This document shows, one piece after another, positions 1 through 10,800 of a stretch of 11,281 bases of DNA. How positions within the stretch are numbered: the first letter of the stretch is position 1; every line of letters begins with the position of its first letter. Made by a program: the position numbers and the translations under genes. Below the pieces are notes generated by a model. It made no database searches. It was not told the DNA's origin and was given only the letters and a program-made list of their open reading frames with translations. The stretch is taken from positions 1 to 11,281 of the forward strand of contig CALALV010000191.1 of assembly GCA_937925605.1 (NCBI GenBank). The letters are read 5' to 3'. This DNA comes from an uncultured Woeseia sp. (GTDB taxonomy: Bacteria > Pseudomonadota > Gammaproteobacteria > Steroidobacterales > Woeseiaceae).

Positions 1-858
<858 letters not shown>

Positions 859-870
859 GGAACGCAATAG

Positions 871-1619
<749 letters not shown>

Positions 1620-1623
<4 letters not shown>

Positions 1624-2909
1624 GCCGCGCCGAGCTCGATACCGCCCTGCTGGTCGCGGCGGCCGCGCGCCTGCCGGACGACGCGCTGGCGCCCGTGCGC
1701 GCCGCGGCGCTCGCGCGCGTCCGCGAACGCGGCCTGCCGACGACCCGCGACGAGGACTGGAAGTACACGAACCTCGCGAGCGCGGTCGAGCTGTCGAATG
1801 CCTGGCTCGCAGCGCTCGCGGACGGCGGCCCGGCGGCGGCGCCCTCGCCGCCCGAGCTGCCGGCGCTCGATGCACACGTGCTGCTGATCCGCGACGGCCG
1901 CGTCGACCCGGAGTCCCTCGCAGCCGTGCAGGCAGCGGTCGGCGACTCGCTCGCGATCTCGCGCCTCGCCGAGCAGGCCGGCGGACGAGCGGCCGACATC
2001 GCGGCCGAGGCGCCGCTCGACGCCCTGAACGCGGCCCTGCTGGCGGACGGCCTGCACATCGAGGTGCGGGCCATGGACGGACTGGACCGGCCGCTCGCGC
2101 TCGTGTTCGCCGACGGCGACGCCGAAGCCAGCCAGGCGCGCGTCGTCGTCCGTTGTCGCGAGCAGAGCCGGCTGGAGCTGATCGAGTACCACGCCCGCGG
2201 CCGCGAGCGCGCGACCTGGGCGAACGGAGTGATCGAGCTCGAGCTCGCCGCCGGCGCGCGTGCCGGCGTGCTGCGCGTCCAGGACCGCGCCGCGGAACAC
2301 CTGCACACCGGCAAGCTTGCGGCCCGCCTGGCGCGGGATTCCGTGCTGGACTTCGCCTCGTTCGATCTCGGCGGCGGTCTCTCGCGGCACGACGTCGTCG
2401 TGGACATCGCCGAGCCGGGCGCGAGCGTGATCCTGAACGGCCTGTACCTGGCCGACGGCCGCCAGCACGTCGACAATCACACGCGCATCGAGCACCGCGT
2501 CGGCCCGGCCACGAGCCGCGAGGAGTACCGCGGGATACTCAACGGCCGCGCGCGCTGCGTCTGGAACGGCAAGGCGATCGTGCACGAGGGCGCGGACGGC
2601 ACCGACGCCGAGCAGGCCAACCACAACCTGCTGCTCTCCGAGCGCGCGGAAGTCGATACGAAACCCGAGCTCGAGATCTACGCCGAGGACGTCAAGTGCG
2701 CACACGGCGCCACCGTCGGCCAGCTCGACAGCACGGCCCTGTACTACCTGCGGACCCGCGGCCTCGACCGCGACGCGGCGGCACACCTGCTGACCCGCGC
2801 GTTCGCCGCCCAGGTCATGGGGCGGCTGCCCGTCGAGGCGCTGCGCGAGCACCTGGAAGACCTCGTCGACGCGAGGCTGAACGAACTGTTGCAGGAGCAC
2901 GCATCGTGA
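1620..2909 (+). CDS. sufD: SufD, Fe-S cluster assembly scaffold subunit
   Basis: SufD is the SufB paralogue that completes the SufB-SufC2-SufD scaffold and is needed for iron acquisition and cluster building. The protein has 429 residues (E. coli about 423). The N-terminal part (about 1-110) is helical and variable, with the family block TTRDEDWKYTNL near residue 40. The middle is beta-rich. The C-terminal core carries the hallmark KCAHGATVGQLD, with Cys360 and His362. These match E. coli Cys358 and His360 with a constant offset of two. It is followed by ALYYLRTRGLDR and the helical tail. The start is the ATG overlapping the sufC stop, with GGGAGG at 1604-1609, ten bases upstream. The stop overlaps the GTG start of sufS. 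The N-terminal region is Ala/Arg-rich but in line with the local base composition. Confidence 0.96.
2893..2908 (+). promoter_or_regulatory. Ribosome binding site deciding the sufS GTG start
   Basis: AGGAG at 2893-2897 stands 8 bases before a GTG at 2906-2908 that overlaps the sufD stop (GTGA). This site selects the GTG as the sufS start. The same frame stays open upstream to 1541, but that part overlaps all of sufD and encodes low-complexity Arg/Ala/Pro sequence. Confidence 0.7.
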
Positions 2910-4159
2910 GCACCCCCGCCAGCATTGCGCCGGGACCGGCGCAGCGACCGATCGAGGACTACCGCGCCGACTTCCCCGCGCTCGCGCAGGAGATCAACGG
3001 GCGGCCTCTGACCTGGCTCGACAGCGCCGCGTCGTCGCAGATGCCGGCGGTCGTGATCGACACGATCGCCGAATACCAGCGGCACGACCACGCGAACGTG
3101 CACCGCGGCGTGCACACGCTGAGCCACCGCGCGACCGACGCCTACGAGGGCGCGCGCGACGACGTCGCGAAGTTCATCAATGCCGCGTCGCGGCGCGAGG
3201 TCGTCTACACGAGCGGCACGACGGAGTCGGTCAACCTCGTCGCGCAGAGCTTCTGCCGGCCGCGCCTCGCGCGCGGCGACCGCATCGTCATCACACATCT
3301 CGAGCACCACTCGAACATCGTGCCCTGGCAGCTCGTCTGCGAGCAGACCGGCGCGGAGCTCGTCGTGGCACCGATCGACGAACGCGGCGCGGTCGACCTC
3401 GACGCACTCTACGGCCTGTTCGACGAACGCGTGAAGCTCGTCGCCTGCGCGCACGTGTCCAACGCGCTCGGCACCGTGCTGCCCGTCGCGGAAATCGTCG
3501 CCCGCGCGCACGCGGCGGAGATTCCCGTGCTCGTGGACGGCGCGCAGGGCGTGCCGCACCTCGACGTGGACGTGCAGGCGCTCGGCGCCGATTTCTACGC
3601 GTTTTCGGGGCACAAGATGTTCGGGCCCACCGGCATCGGCATCCTGTACGGCAAGGAGCAGCACCTCGAAGCGATGCCGCCCTGGCAGGGCGGCGGCGAC
3701 ATGATCCTCGAGGTGCGCTTCGACGGCACGACCTGGAACGAGCTGCCCTACAAGTTCGAGGCCGGCACGCCGAACATCTCGGGCGCGGCGGGCCTCGGCG
3801 CCACGGTGCGCTACCTGCGCGGGATCGGCATGCAGCGCATCGCCGAGTACGAACACGGGCTGCTTGGCTACCTGACCGAGAAACTCGCCGGGATCGACGG
3901 GATCCGGCTGTTCGGGACGGCCCCGGGCAAGGCCAGCGTGCAGTCGTTCCTGCTGGACGACATCCACCCGCACGACCTCGGCACGATCCTCGACCACCAG
4001 GGCGTTGCGATCCGCACCGGCCACCACTGCGCGATGCCGGTCATGGATTTCTTCGGCGTGCCCGGCACGGCCCGCGCCTCGCTCGCGTTCTACAACGACC
4101 GCGGGGACGTCGACCGGCTGGCGGCGGCGCTGCTGACTGCCAGGGAGATGTTCGCCTGA
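2906..4159 (+). CDS. sufS: SufS, PLP-dependent cysteine desulfurase
   Basis: SufS removes sulfur from L-cysteine, giving alanine and a protein persulfide that supplies sulfide for cluster building. It is a class V aminotransferase-fold, group II desulfurase of 417 residues (E. coli 406). After a short variable N-terminus come YRADFPAL and LDSAASSQMP. The middle has HRGVHTLSHRATDAYEGAR, then TSGTTESVNLVA and ITHLEHHSNIVPWQ. The cofactor lysine is Lys237 in FSGHKMFGPTG. The catalytic cysteine is Cys375 in RTGHHCAMP, close to the C-terminus as in group II enzymes (E. coli Lys226 and Cys364). The GTG start is chosen from the AGGAG at 2893 and the 4-base overlap with sufD. sufU follows with a one-base TGATG overlap. 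Its partner is probably SufU rather than SufE, judging from the next gene. Confidence 0.97.
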   Translation: MSTPASIAPGPAQRPIEDYRADFPALAQEINGRPLTWLDSAASSQMPAVVIDTIAEYQRHDHANVHRGVHTLSHRATDAYEGARDDVAKFINAASRREVVYTSGTTESVNLVAQSFCRPRLARGDRIVITHLEHHSNIVPWQLVCEQTGAELVVAPIDERGAVDLDALYGLFDERVKLVACAHVSNALGTVLPVAEIVARAHAAEIPVLVDGAQGVPHLDVDVQALGADFYAFSGHKMFGPTGIGILYGKEQHLEAMPPWQGGGDMILEVRFDGTTWNELPYKFEAGTPNISGAAGLGATVRYLRGIGMQRIAEYEHGLLGYLTEKLAGIDGIRLFGTAPGKASVQSFLLDDIHPHDLGTILDHQGVAIRTGHHCAMPVMDFFGVPGTARASLAFYNDRGDVDRLAAALLTAREMFA

Positions 4160-4623
4160 TGAGCGACGTCGTCGACAGCACCGAGCTGCGCGAGCTGTAC
4201 CGCGAGCTGATCCTCGACCACGCGAAGCATCCGCGGCACTTCGGGCGCCTGGAGCCGGCGACCCACCATGCACGCGGCGTGAACCCGCTGTGCGGCGACC
4301 GGCTCGAGTTGTACCTGAACGTCGACGGCGACGGCCGCATCGACGACGTCCGTTTCGAGGGCGCGGGCTGCGCGATCTCGGTGGCGTCGGCCTCGCTGCT
4401 GACCGAGACGGTCGGCGGCCTGGACACGTCCGCCGCGCTCGACTATTTTGCCGCGCTCACGGCGCAGCTGACGGGCGGGAAATCGGACGCGGACATCGAA
4501 CTCGGCAAGCTGCGCGCGCTCGAGGGGGTACGCGAATTCCCGTCGCGCGTGAAATGCGCAACGCTCGCCTGGCATGCGCTCGACCGGGCTTTGCACAACG
4601 AAACACAGGCGACCACGGAGTAG
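4159..4623 (+). CDS. sufU: SufU, IscU-like sulfur-transfer partner of SufS
   Basis: This is a 154-residue IscU-fold protein of the SufU subgroup. It opens with LRELYRELILDHAKHPRHFG and has three conserved cysteines: Cys45 in NPLCGD, with Asp47, Cys71 in GAGCAIS and Cys133 in RVKCATLAW. The spacing between the second and third cysteine is 62 residues, about 19 longer than in IscU. The residue before the last cysteine is lysine rather than the histidine of IscU. Both are SufU traits. In Bacillus subtilis SufU is a zinc-dependent sulfurtransferase that accepts persulfide from SufS, and the same role is inferred here because no sufE is present in the window. The start overlaps the sufS stop (TGATG), with AGGGAG at 4142-4147. 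The alternative, a true scaffold of NifU/IscU type, is less likely given these features. Confidence 0.93.
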   Translation: MSDVVDSTELRELYRELILDHAKHPRHFGRLEPATHHARGVNPLCGDRLELYLNVDGDGRIDDVRFEGAGCAISVASASLLTETVGGLDTSAALDYFAALTAQLTGGKSDADIELGKLRALEGVREFPSRVKCATLAWHALDRALHNETQATTE

Positions 4624-4632
4624 CAACGCACC

Positions 4633-5184
4633 ATGTTCGGCCACCAGAACGAACCTTTCGTCATGCAGCGCGACGTCGAGGCGGTGATCATCCCGGTCGG
4701 CGAGACGGTCAAGCTGCCCGAGGGCACGACCGGTTTCATTACCCAGGCGCTCGGCGGCAGCTTCACGGTCTACGTCGAGGGCAACCTGTTCCGCATCGCG
4801 GGCGCCGACGCGGACGCGCTCGGCAAGGAGCCGGTACCGCCGCCCGAAGTCCCGGAGGACGCGACGGACAAGGACATCGAGGACGTCATCTGGAAGCAGC
4901 TCAAGACCTGCTACGACCCGGAAATCCCGATCAACATCGTCGACCTCGGTCTCGTGTACCGCTGCGAAGTCGGCAAGGCGCCCGACGGCGGCCGCTCGGT
5001 CGAGATCGACATGACGCTGACCGCGCCCGGCTGCGGCATGGGCGACATTCTCGTCCAGGACGCGCAGGAGAAAGTCGCGGTAATCCCGACCGTCAGTGAC
5101 GTGAAAGTCGAACTGGTGTTCGACCCGCCCTGGGGCCAGCACATGATGAGCGAGGAAGCGCGGCTGCAGACGGGCATGATGTAG
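4633..5184 (+). CDS. sufT: SufT, DUF59/MIP18 Fe-S maturation protein (long form)
   Basis: This 183-residue protein is the long SufT type found in SUF operons. The N-terminal part (1-75) has a beta-rich VIIPVGETVKLPEGTTGFITQ stretch and a FTVYVEGN block. The C-terminal part (about 80-165) is a DUF59/MIP18 domain, with IWKQLKTCYDPEIP (Cys93), INIVDLGLVY, MTLTAPGCGMGDIL (Cys134) and VELVFDPPW. DUF59 proteins act in maturation of Fe-S proteins in bacteria and eukaryotes. SufT is reported as an accessory factor needed most under high Fe-S demand. The exact biochemical step is not known. The start is the ATG at 4633 with GGAG 12 bases upstream; the in-frame ATG at 4663 has no visible ribosome site. 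It sits 9 bases after sufU and 12 before the phosphatase gene, so one transcript is likely. Confidence 0.92.
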   Translation: MFGHQNEPFVMQRDVEAVIIPVGETVKLPEGTTGFITQALGGSFTVYVEGNLFRIAGADADALGKEPVPPPEVPEDATDKDIEDVIWKQLKTCYDPEIPINIVDLGLVYRCEVGKAPDGGRSVEIDMTLTAPGCGMGDILVQDAQEKVAVIPTVSDVKVELVFDPPWGQHMMSEEARLQTGMM

Positions 5185-5196
5185 ACTGCCGGACTG

Positions 5197-5697
5197 ATGA
5201 AGACACTGACGATCGTTCGCCACGCCAAGTCGAGCTGGGACCACCCATCCCTCGCCGACAGCGAGCGGCCTCTGAACGAGCGCGGCGAGCGCGACGCGCC
5301 GGTGATGGCGCGGCGTATCCAGAAAGCCGGTATCAGGCCCTCGCTGATCCTCTCGAGCCACGCGGTGCGTGCGTGGTCAACGGCCCGCGTGATCGCGAAG
5401 GAACTGAATTACCCGCTGGAGTTCCTGCAGCGCGAGAAGGACATGTACCTCGCTTCCGCCGAGCGCCTGCTCTCGATCGTCGCGCGCCAGGACGAGGGCT
5501 TCAACAACATGATGATCGTCGGCCACAACCCGGGCCTGACGGACCTCGTGAACCTGCTGCTGCCCGGCACGACCGGCAACCTGCCCACCTGCGGCGTGGT
5601 CTCGGTCACGTTCGAGCGCGACCACCGGGACCTACGCGGGCACGGCGCAGGCCGGCTGCCCCCGGACGACGACCCCAGCAAAACGCGGGGCGACTAG
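5197..5697 (+). CDS. SixA-like histidine phosphatase
   Basis: This 166-residue protein of the histidine phosphatase (phosphoglycerate mutase-like) superfamily resembles SixA phosphohistidine phosphatases. The catalytic signature is VRHAKSSW at the very N-terminus with nucleophile His9. Further active-site candidates are Arg58 in SSHAVRAWSTA and the second histidine His110 in VGHNPGLTDLVN. There is no signal peptide or membrane helix, so it should be cytosolic. SixA of E. coli removes phosphate from histidine-phosphotransfer proteins, but many relatives have untested substrates, so function here is inferred at family level only. The last 25 residues are rich in Asp, Arg and Pro and look divergent. 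The gene starts 12 bases after sufT with no strong Shine-Dalgarno, suggesting read-through from the SUF operon. Confidence 0.85.
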   Translation: MKTLTIVRHAKSSWDHPSLADSERPLNERGERDAPVMARRIQKAGIRPSLILSSHAVRAWSTARVIAKELNYPLEFLQREKDMYLASAERLLSIVARQDEGFNNMMIVGHNPGLTDLVNLLLPGTTGNLPTCGVVSVTFERDHRDLRGHGAGRLPPDDDPSKTRGD

Positions 5698-5711
5698 CCG
5701 CGGCGCCCCGC
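5685..5711 (+). terminator. GC-rich hairpin over the phosphatase stop codon, weak terminator candidate
   Basis: GCGGGGCG at 5685-5692 is a perfect inverted complement of CGCCCCGC at 5704-5711, with an 11-base loop that includes the TAG stop. No T-run follows, so a classical intrinsic terminator is not supported. It may stabilise the 3' end of the SUF transcript or be chance in GC-rich DNA. Confidence 0.3.
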
Positions 5712-5727
5712 CGTGCTGCCCTGCGGC

Positions 5728-5733
5728 TATACT
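5728..5733 (+). promoter_or_regulatory. Possible -10 element for the Yip1-type gene
   Basis: TATACT matches the sigma-70 -10 consensus at 5 of 6 positions and is the only AT-rich patch in the gap before the membrane protein gene. It sits inside a 5-bp inverted repeat: GCGGC at 5723-5727 and GCCGC at 5735-5739. No good -35 hexamer is seen 16-18 bases upstream, so the call rests on the -10 alone. Confidence 0.4.
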
Positions 5734-5758
5734 CGCCGCATAACGACAAGAAGCAAAC

Positions 5759-5775
5759 AGAGGGGGTTCGGCATG
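5759..5775 (+). promoter_or_regulatory. Ribosome binding site selecting the Yip1-type gene start
   Basis: AGAGGGGG at 5759-5766 lies 6 bases before the ATG at 5773. The frame extends upstream to an ATG at 5713, but that one lacks a ribosome site and would overlap the candidate promoter. The start at 5773 is preferred. Confidence 0.65.
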
Positions 5776-6435
5776 AACGAAGCGCCTGCGAGCAACGACG
5801 AGCCACGGGATGCGCACGACGACGGCGCGGCGCCGGGTGGCCTGCCGCCCGTCGATCCGAAACGCGTGCTGGACACGGCGGTCGAGGTGATCCGCGCGCC
5901 GGCCGCCTTCTACCGCGGGATGCCGCAGAGCGGCGGCTACCCGGAACCGCTGCTGTTTCTCGTCACGATGTCACTCGTCGCGACCGTGCTCAGCCTGCTG
6001 CTCGGTTTCGTCGGGCTCGGCGTCGGCGGCTTCATCGCCGGCGGCCTGATCGCGGTCATCCTGGTACCTATCGTCGCGAGCATCGTCGCATTCGTAGCCG
6101 CCGCGATCTTCTTCGGCATCTGGATGCTCATGGGTTCGGGCAAGGACTACGAGACGGCCTTCCGCTGCGTTGCCTACACGGCGGCGGTTGCGCCGATCAC
6201 CACCGTGCTGGACATGATTCCCTACATCGGCACGCTGGTCGCGGTGCTTTGGCCCATGGGCCTGCTCGCCATCGCGAGCATCGAGGTGCACGGACGCAAG
6301 CCGCAGGCGGCGTGGTTCGTGTTCGGCCTGCTCGGACTCGTGCTGGCGCTCAGCAACCTCAGCGCCGAGCGCAAGACCCGCGATCTCGCCGACGAACTGC
6401 AGGGTTTCAGGGACGCGCTGGAGCAGCGCGACTGA
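5773..6435 (+). CDS. Yip1-type multi-spanning inner membrane protein
   Basis: The 220-residue protein has an acidic, Pro/Ala-rich soluble N-terminus (1-30) and an amphipathic stretch, RVLDTAVEVIRAPAAFYRGM (31-50). Then come about five hydrophobic segments near 59-80, 84-119 (long, Gly-rich, perhaps two passes), 130-150, 151-171 and 179-195. A charged tail, SAERKTRDLADELQGF, follows. The layout of an FYR-type region, a Gly-rich helix pair, and AFRCVAYTAAVAP followed by IPYIGTLVAVLW is that of bacterial Yip1-domain (PF04893-like) proteins. Their function is not established. It probably has its own promoter (TATACT at 5728) rather than depending on the SUF operon. It converges on sdaA with 16 bases between stops and no recognisable terminator. 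The family call is by pattern only, and an unrelated polytopic protein is possible. Confidence 0.75.
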   Translation: MNEAPASNDEPRDAHDDGAAPGGLPPVDPKRVLDTAVEVIRAPAAFYRGMPQSGGYPEPLLFLVTMSLVATVLSLLLGFVGLGVGGFIAGGLIAVILVPIVASIVAFVAAAIFFGIWMLMGSGKDYETAFRCVAYTAAVAPITTVLDMIPYIGTLVAVLWPMGLLAIASIEVHGRKPQAAWFVFGLLGLVLALSNLSAERKTRDLADELQGFRDALEQRD

Positions 6436-6451
6436 CCAAGGCCCCGGCGGC

Positions 6452-7807
<1,356 letters not shown>

Positions 7808-7810
<3 letters not shown>

Positions 7811-7821
7811 GTTCGCCTCCC
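7808..7821 (-). promoter_or_regulatory. Ribosome binding site deciding the sdaA start
   Basis: On the minus strand GGGAGG is followed by a 5-base spacer and ATG. It sits in the 13-base putA-sdaA gap, close behind the putA stop, which fits translation from a shared mRNA. It argues against the longer open frame that begins inside putA. Confidence 0.75.
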
Positions 7822-7823
7822 GC

Positions 7824-10800
7824 TCAGGAATCGCTGAGCGACAGCAGGCTGGCGTTGCCGCCGACTGCCGCAATGTTGTTGCTGACCGCGTACTCGGTGC
7901 CGAAGCGCGCCAGGTAGTGCGGCCCGCCGGCCTTGGGCCCGGTGCCGGACAGGCCGCGCCCGCCGAACGGCTGGCTGCCGACGATCGCACCGATCATGTT
8001 GCGGTTGATGTAGATATTACCGGCCGCCGAGTGCTTCACGAACTCGCGCGCGCGGCGATTGATGCGGCTGTGCAGGCCCATCGTCAGGCCGAAGCCGGTG
8101 GCGTTCACCGCGGCGATGGTCTCGGCCAGCTTGCGACGCCGGTAGCGCAGCACGTGCAGTACCGGCCCGAAGACCTCGCGCTCCAGCTGGTCGATGCGCT
8201 CGATGCCGATCGCAACCGGCGGGAAGAAGGTACCGCGGCTGGTCGCGCCCGGCAGCCGGCACTGCTCGATGATCTCCGCATTGATGCCGAGCGTGTCGAC
8301 GTGAGCCTGCAGCCCCGCGCGCGCCTCGTCGTCGATCACGGGACCCACGTCGGTCGCGAGGTCGCCGGGGTCGCCGATCGCGAGCTCGCGCATCGCGCCC
8401 TTCAGCATCTCGATGACCCGCGGCGCGATGTCTTCCTGCACGCACAGGATGCGCAGCGCGGAACAGCGCTGGCCGGCGGCATTGAATGACGAAGACACTG
8501 CATCGATGACGACCTGTTCCGGGAGCGCCGAGGAATCGACGAACATCGCGTTCTGGCCGCCGGTTTCGGCGATCAGCACCGGCAAGGGCCCGTCGCGCTC
8601 CGCGAGCCGGCGGTTGATGGTCTGCGCCGTCGCGGTCGAGCCGGTGAACGCGACGCCGGCGACGCGGCGGTCGGACACCGCGTGTCCGCCGATCGTGGCG
8701 CCGTCGCCCGGCAGGAAGTGCAGGACGTCCGGTGGCACTCCAGCTTCGTGCAGCAGCTGCACGGCGCGGTGGGCGATCAGCGGCGTCTGCTCTGCCGGCT
8801 TCGCCAGCACGGCGTTGCCGGCCGCGAGCGCGGCCGATACCTGGCCCGTGAAGATCGCGAGCGGGAAATTCCACGGGCTGATGCACACGAACACGCCGCG
8901 GCCGCGCAGGCCGAGCTCGTTGGACTCGCCGGTCGGACCGGGCAGCGCCCGGGTCGCGCCGAACAGCCGGCGGCACTCGTTCGCGTAGTAGCGCAGGAAG
9001 TCGACCGCCTCGCGCAGCTCTGCGATTGCGTCCGGGATCGTCTTGCCGGCCTCGCGCACGCACAGCGCCAGCAATTCGCCGGTGTGCTCCTCGTACAGGT
9101 CGGCCGCGCGCTCGAGAATCTCGGCCCGCTGCCCGGCCGGCGCCAGGTCCCAGCCCGGCTGGGCTCCTGCCGCCAGGTCGAGTGCGCGGTCGACGGCGCC
9201 GGTGTCGGCCTGCACGCAGGTGCCGACGACCTCGCGACGATCGGCCGGGTTGACCGAGTCGAGCGCGTCGCCCGCGACGGCCTTGCCGCCGACGATCGGC
9301 GTCGCCTGTGCCCGCTCGTGGCCGGCCGCCTCGATCGCCGCCAGCAGGCGGCCCGCCGCGGCGCGGTCCGCCAGGTTGTGGCCGCGCGAATTGCGCCGGT
9401 CGGGCCCGAACAGGTTCGCAGGCGCCGGAATTTTCGAGTGCGCGCGAAACGCGTGCTTCTCCGCCTCGCGCAACGGGTCCGCGACTATGTCCTCGACCGC
9501 GATCGACTCGTCGAGAATACGATTGACGAAGGACGTGTTCGCGCCGTTCTCGAGCAGGCGCCGCACCAGGTACGGCAGCAGGTCCTCGTGGCTGCCGACC
9601 GGGGCGTAAACGCGGCAGGGCCGGTCGAACTTCTCCGGGTCGGTGATCTCCTCGTAGAGCTCCTCGCCCATGCCGTGCAGGCGCTGGAACTCGAAGTCGT
9701 TCGCCTGGCCGGCATAGTGCATGACGCTCGCGAGCGTGTGCGCGTTGTGAGTCGCAAACTGCGGGTAGATTTCCTCGCGCGCACCGAGCATCTGCCGCGC
9801 GCAGGCCAGGTAGGAGACGTCCGTGTGCGACTTGCGCGTGAACACGGGGTAGCTGTCGAGCCCGAGCTCCTGTGCGCGCTTGATCTCCGTGTCCCAGTAG
9901 GCGCCCTTGACGAGGCGCACGGGGATCCGCCGACCTTCCTGCGCGGCCAGCCCGGCAACGAAGGCGAGCACGTCGCGCGCGCGCCGCTGGTAGGCCTGCA
10001 CGGCGAGCCCGAAGCCGCGGTAGTCGCCGAGACGGCGGTCGCGGTAGACGGCCGCGAACACGTCGAGCGACAGCTCGAGGCGATCGGCTTCCTCGGCGTC
10101 GACGGTCAGCGCGATGCCGGCCTTGCGCGCGGCCAGCGTCAGTTCGGTCAGCGCCGGAACGAGTTCCTGCATTACCCGCGAATGCTGCGTGTAGCTGTAA
10201 CGCGGGTGCAGCGCGGACAGTTTCACCGAGATGCTCGGCGCCGAAAAAATTTCGCCGTCGTCGTTGCCCGCACCGAGCTTCTCGATCGCGTCGCGGTAGG
10301 ACTCGAAGTAGCGTTCGGCGTCGGCCGCGGTCAGCGCCGCCTCGCCGAGCATGTCGTAGGAGTAGCGGTAGCGCGCGTTGTTGCCCTTCTTCGCACGCTT
10401 GAGTGCCTCGTCGATGTCGCGCCCCATCACGAACTGGTGGCCCATGATGCGCATCGCCTGGCGCATCGCGGTGCGAATCACCGGCTCGCCGGCCCGGCCG
10501 GCGAGCTTGCGCAGCGTCTCGGCCGGGTTGCGGCGCGTCTCGTCGCCTACCCGCAGCATCTGCCCGGACAGCATCAGGCCCCAGGTCGAAGCGTTGACGA
10601 ACAGCGAGTCGCTCGCGCCGAGGTGCTCTTCCCAGTTGGCGGCCGTGATCTTGTCGGCGATCAGGCGGTCTGCCGTGTCGGCGTCCGGGATGCGCAGCAG
10701 CGCCTCGGCGATGCACATGAGCAGTACACCCTCTTCGGACGACAGGTCGTACTGCGCGAGAAAGGCGTCGATGCCGCCCTCGTTCGCAGACTTCTCGCGC

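Noticed and set aside
2744..5361. Two long minus-strand open frames (509 and 423 codons) opposite sufS-sufU-sufT
   Set aside because: They are antisense to genes with clear catalytic motifs, show Arg/Val/Ala/Asp-rich composition from G/C-rich third positions, and contain no recognisable motif.
5616..5697. Possible frameshift at the 3' end of the SixA-like gene
   Set aside because: The tail looks divergent, but DLRGHGAGRL and DDDPSK still resemble the usual family ending in the same frame; the shifted frame is no better.
7811..7990. N-terminal extension of sdaA into putA
   Set aside because: The ATG at 7810 has a GGGAGG site, begins right before the conserved beta-domain motif, and gives the usual family length and the constant ligand offset.
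8017..10716. 899-codon minus-strand open frame overlapping putA
   Set aside because: It is a shifted frame of putA, Arg/Gly-rich, without domain motifs; the putA frame carries all catalytic residues of both enzymes.
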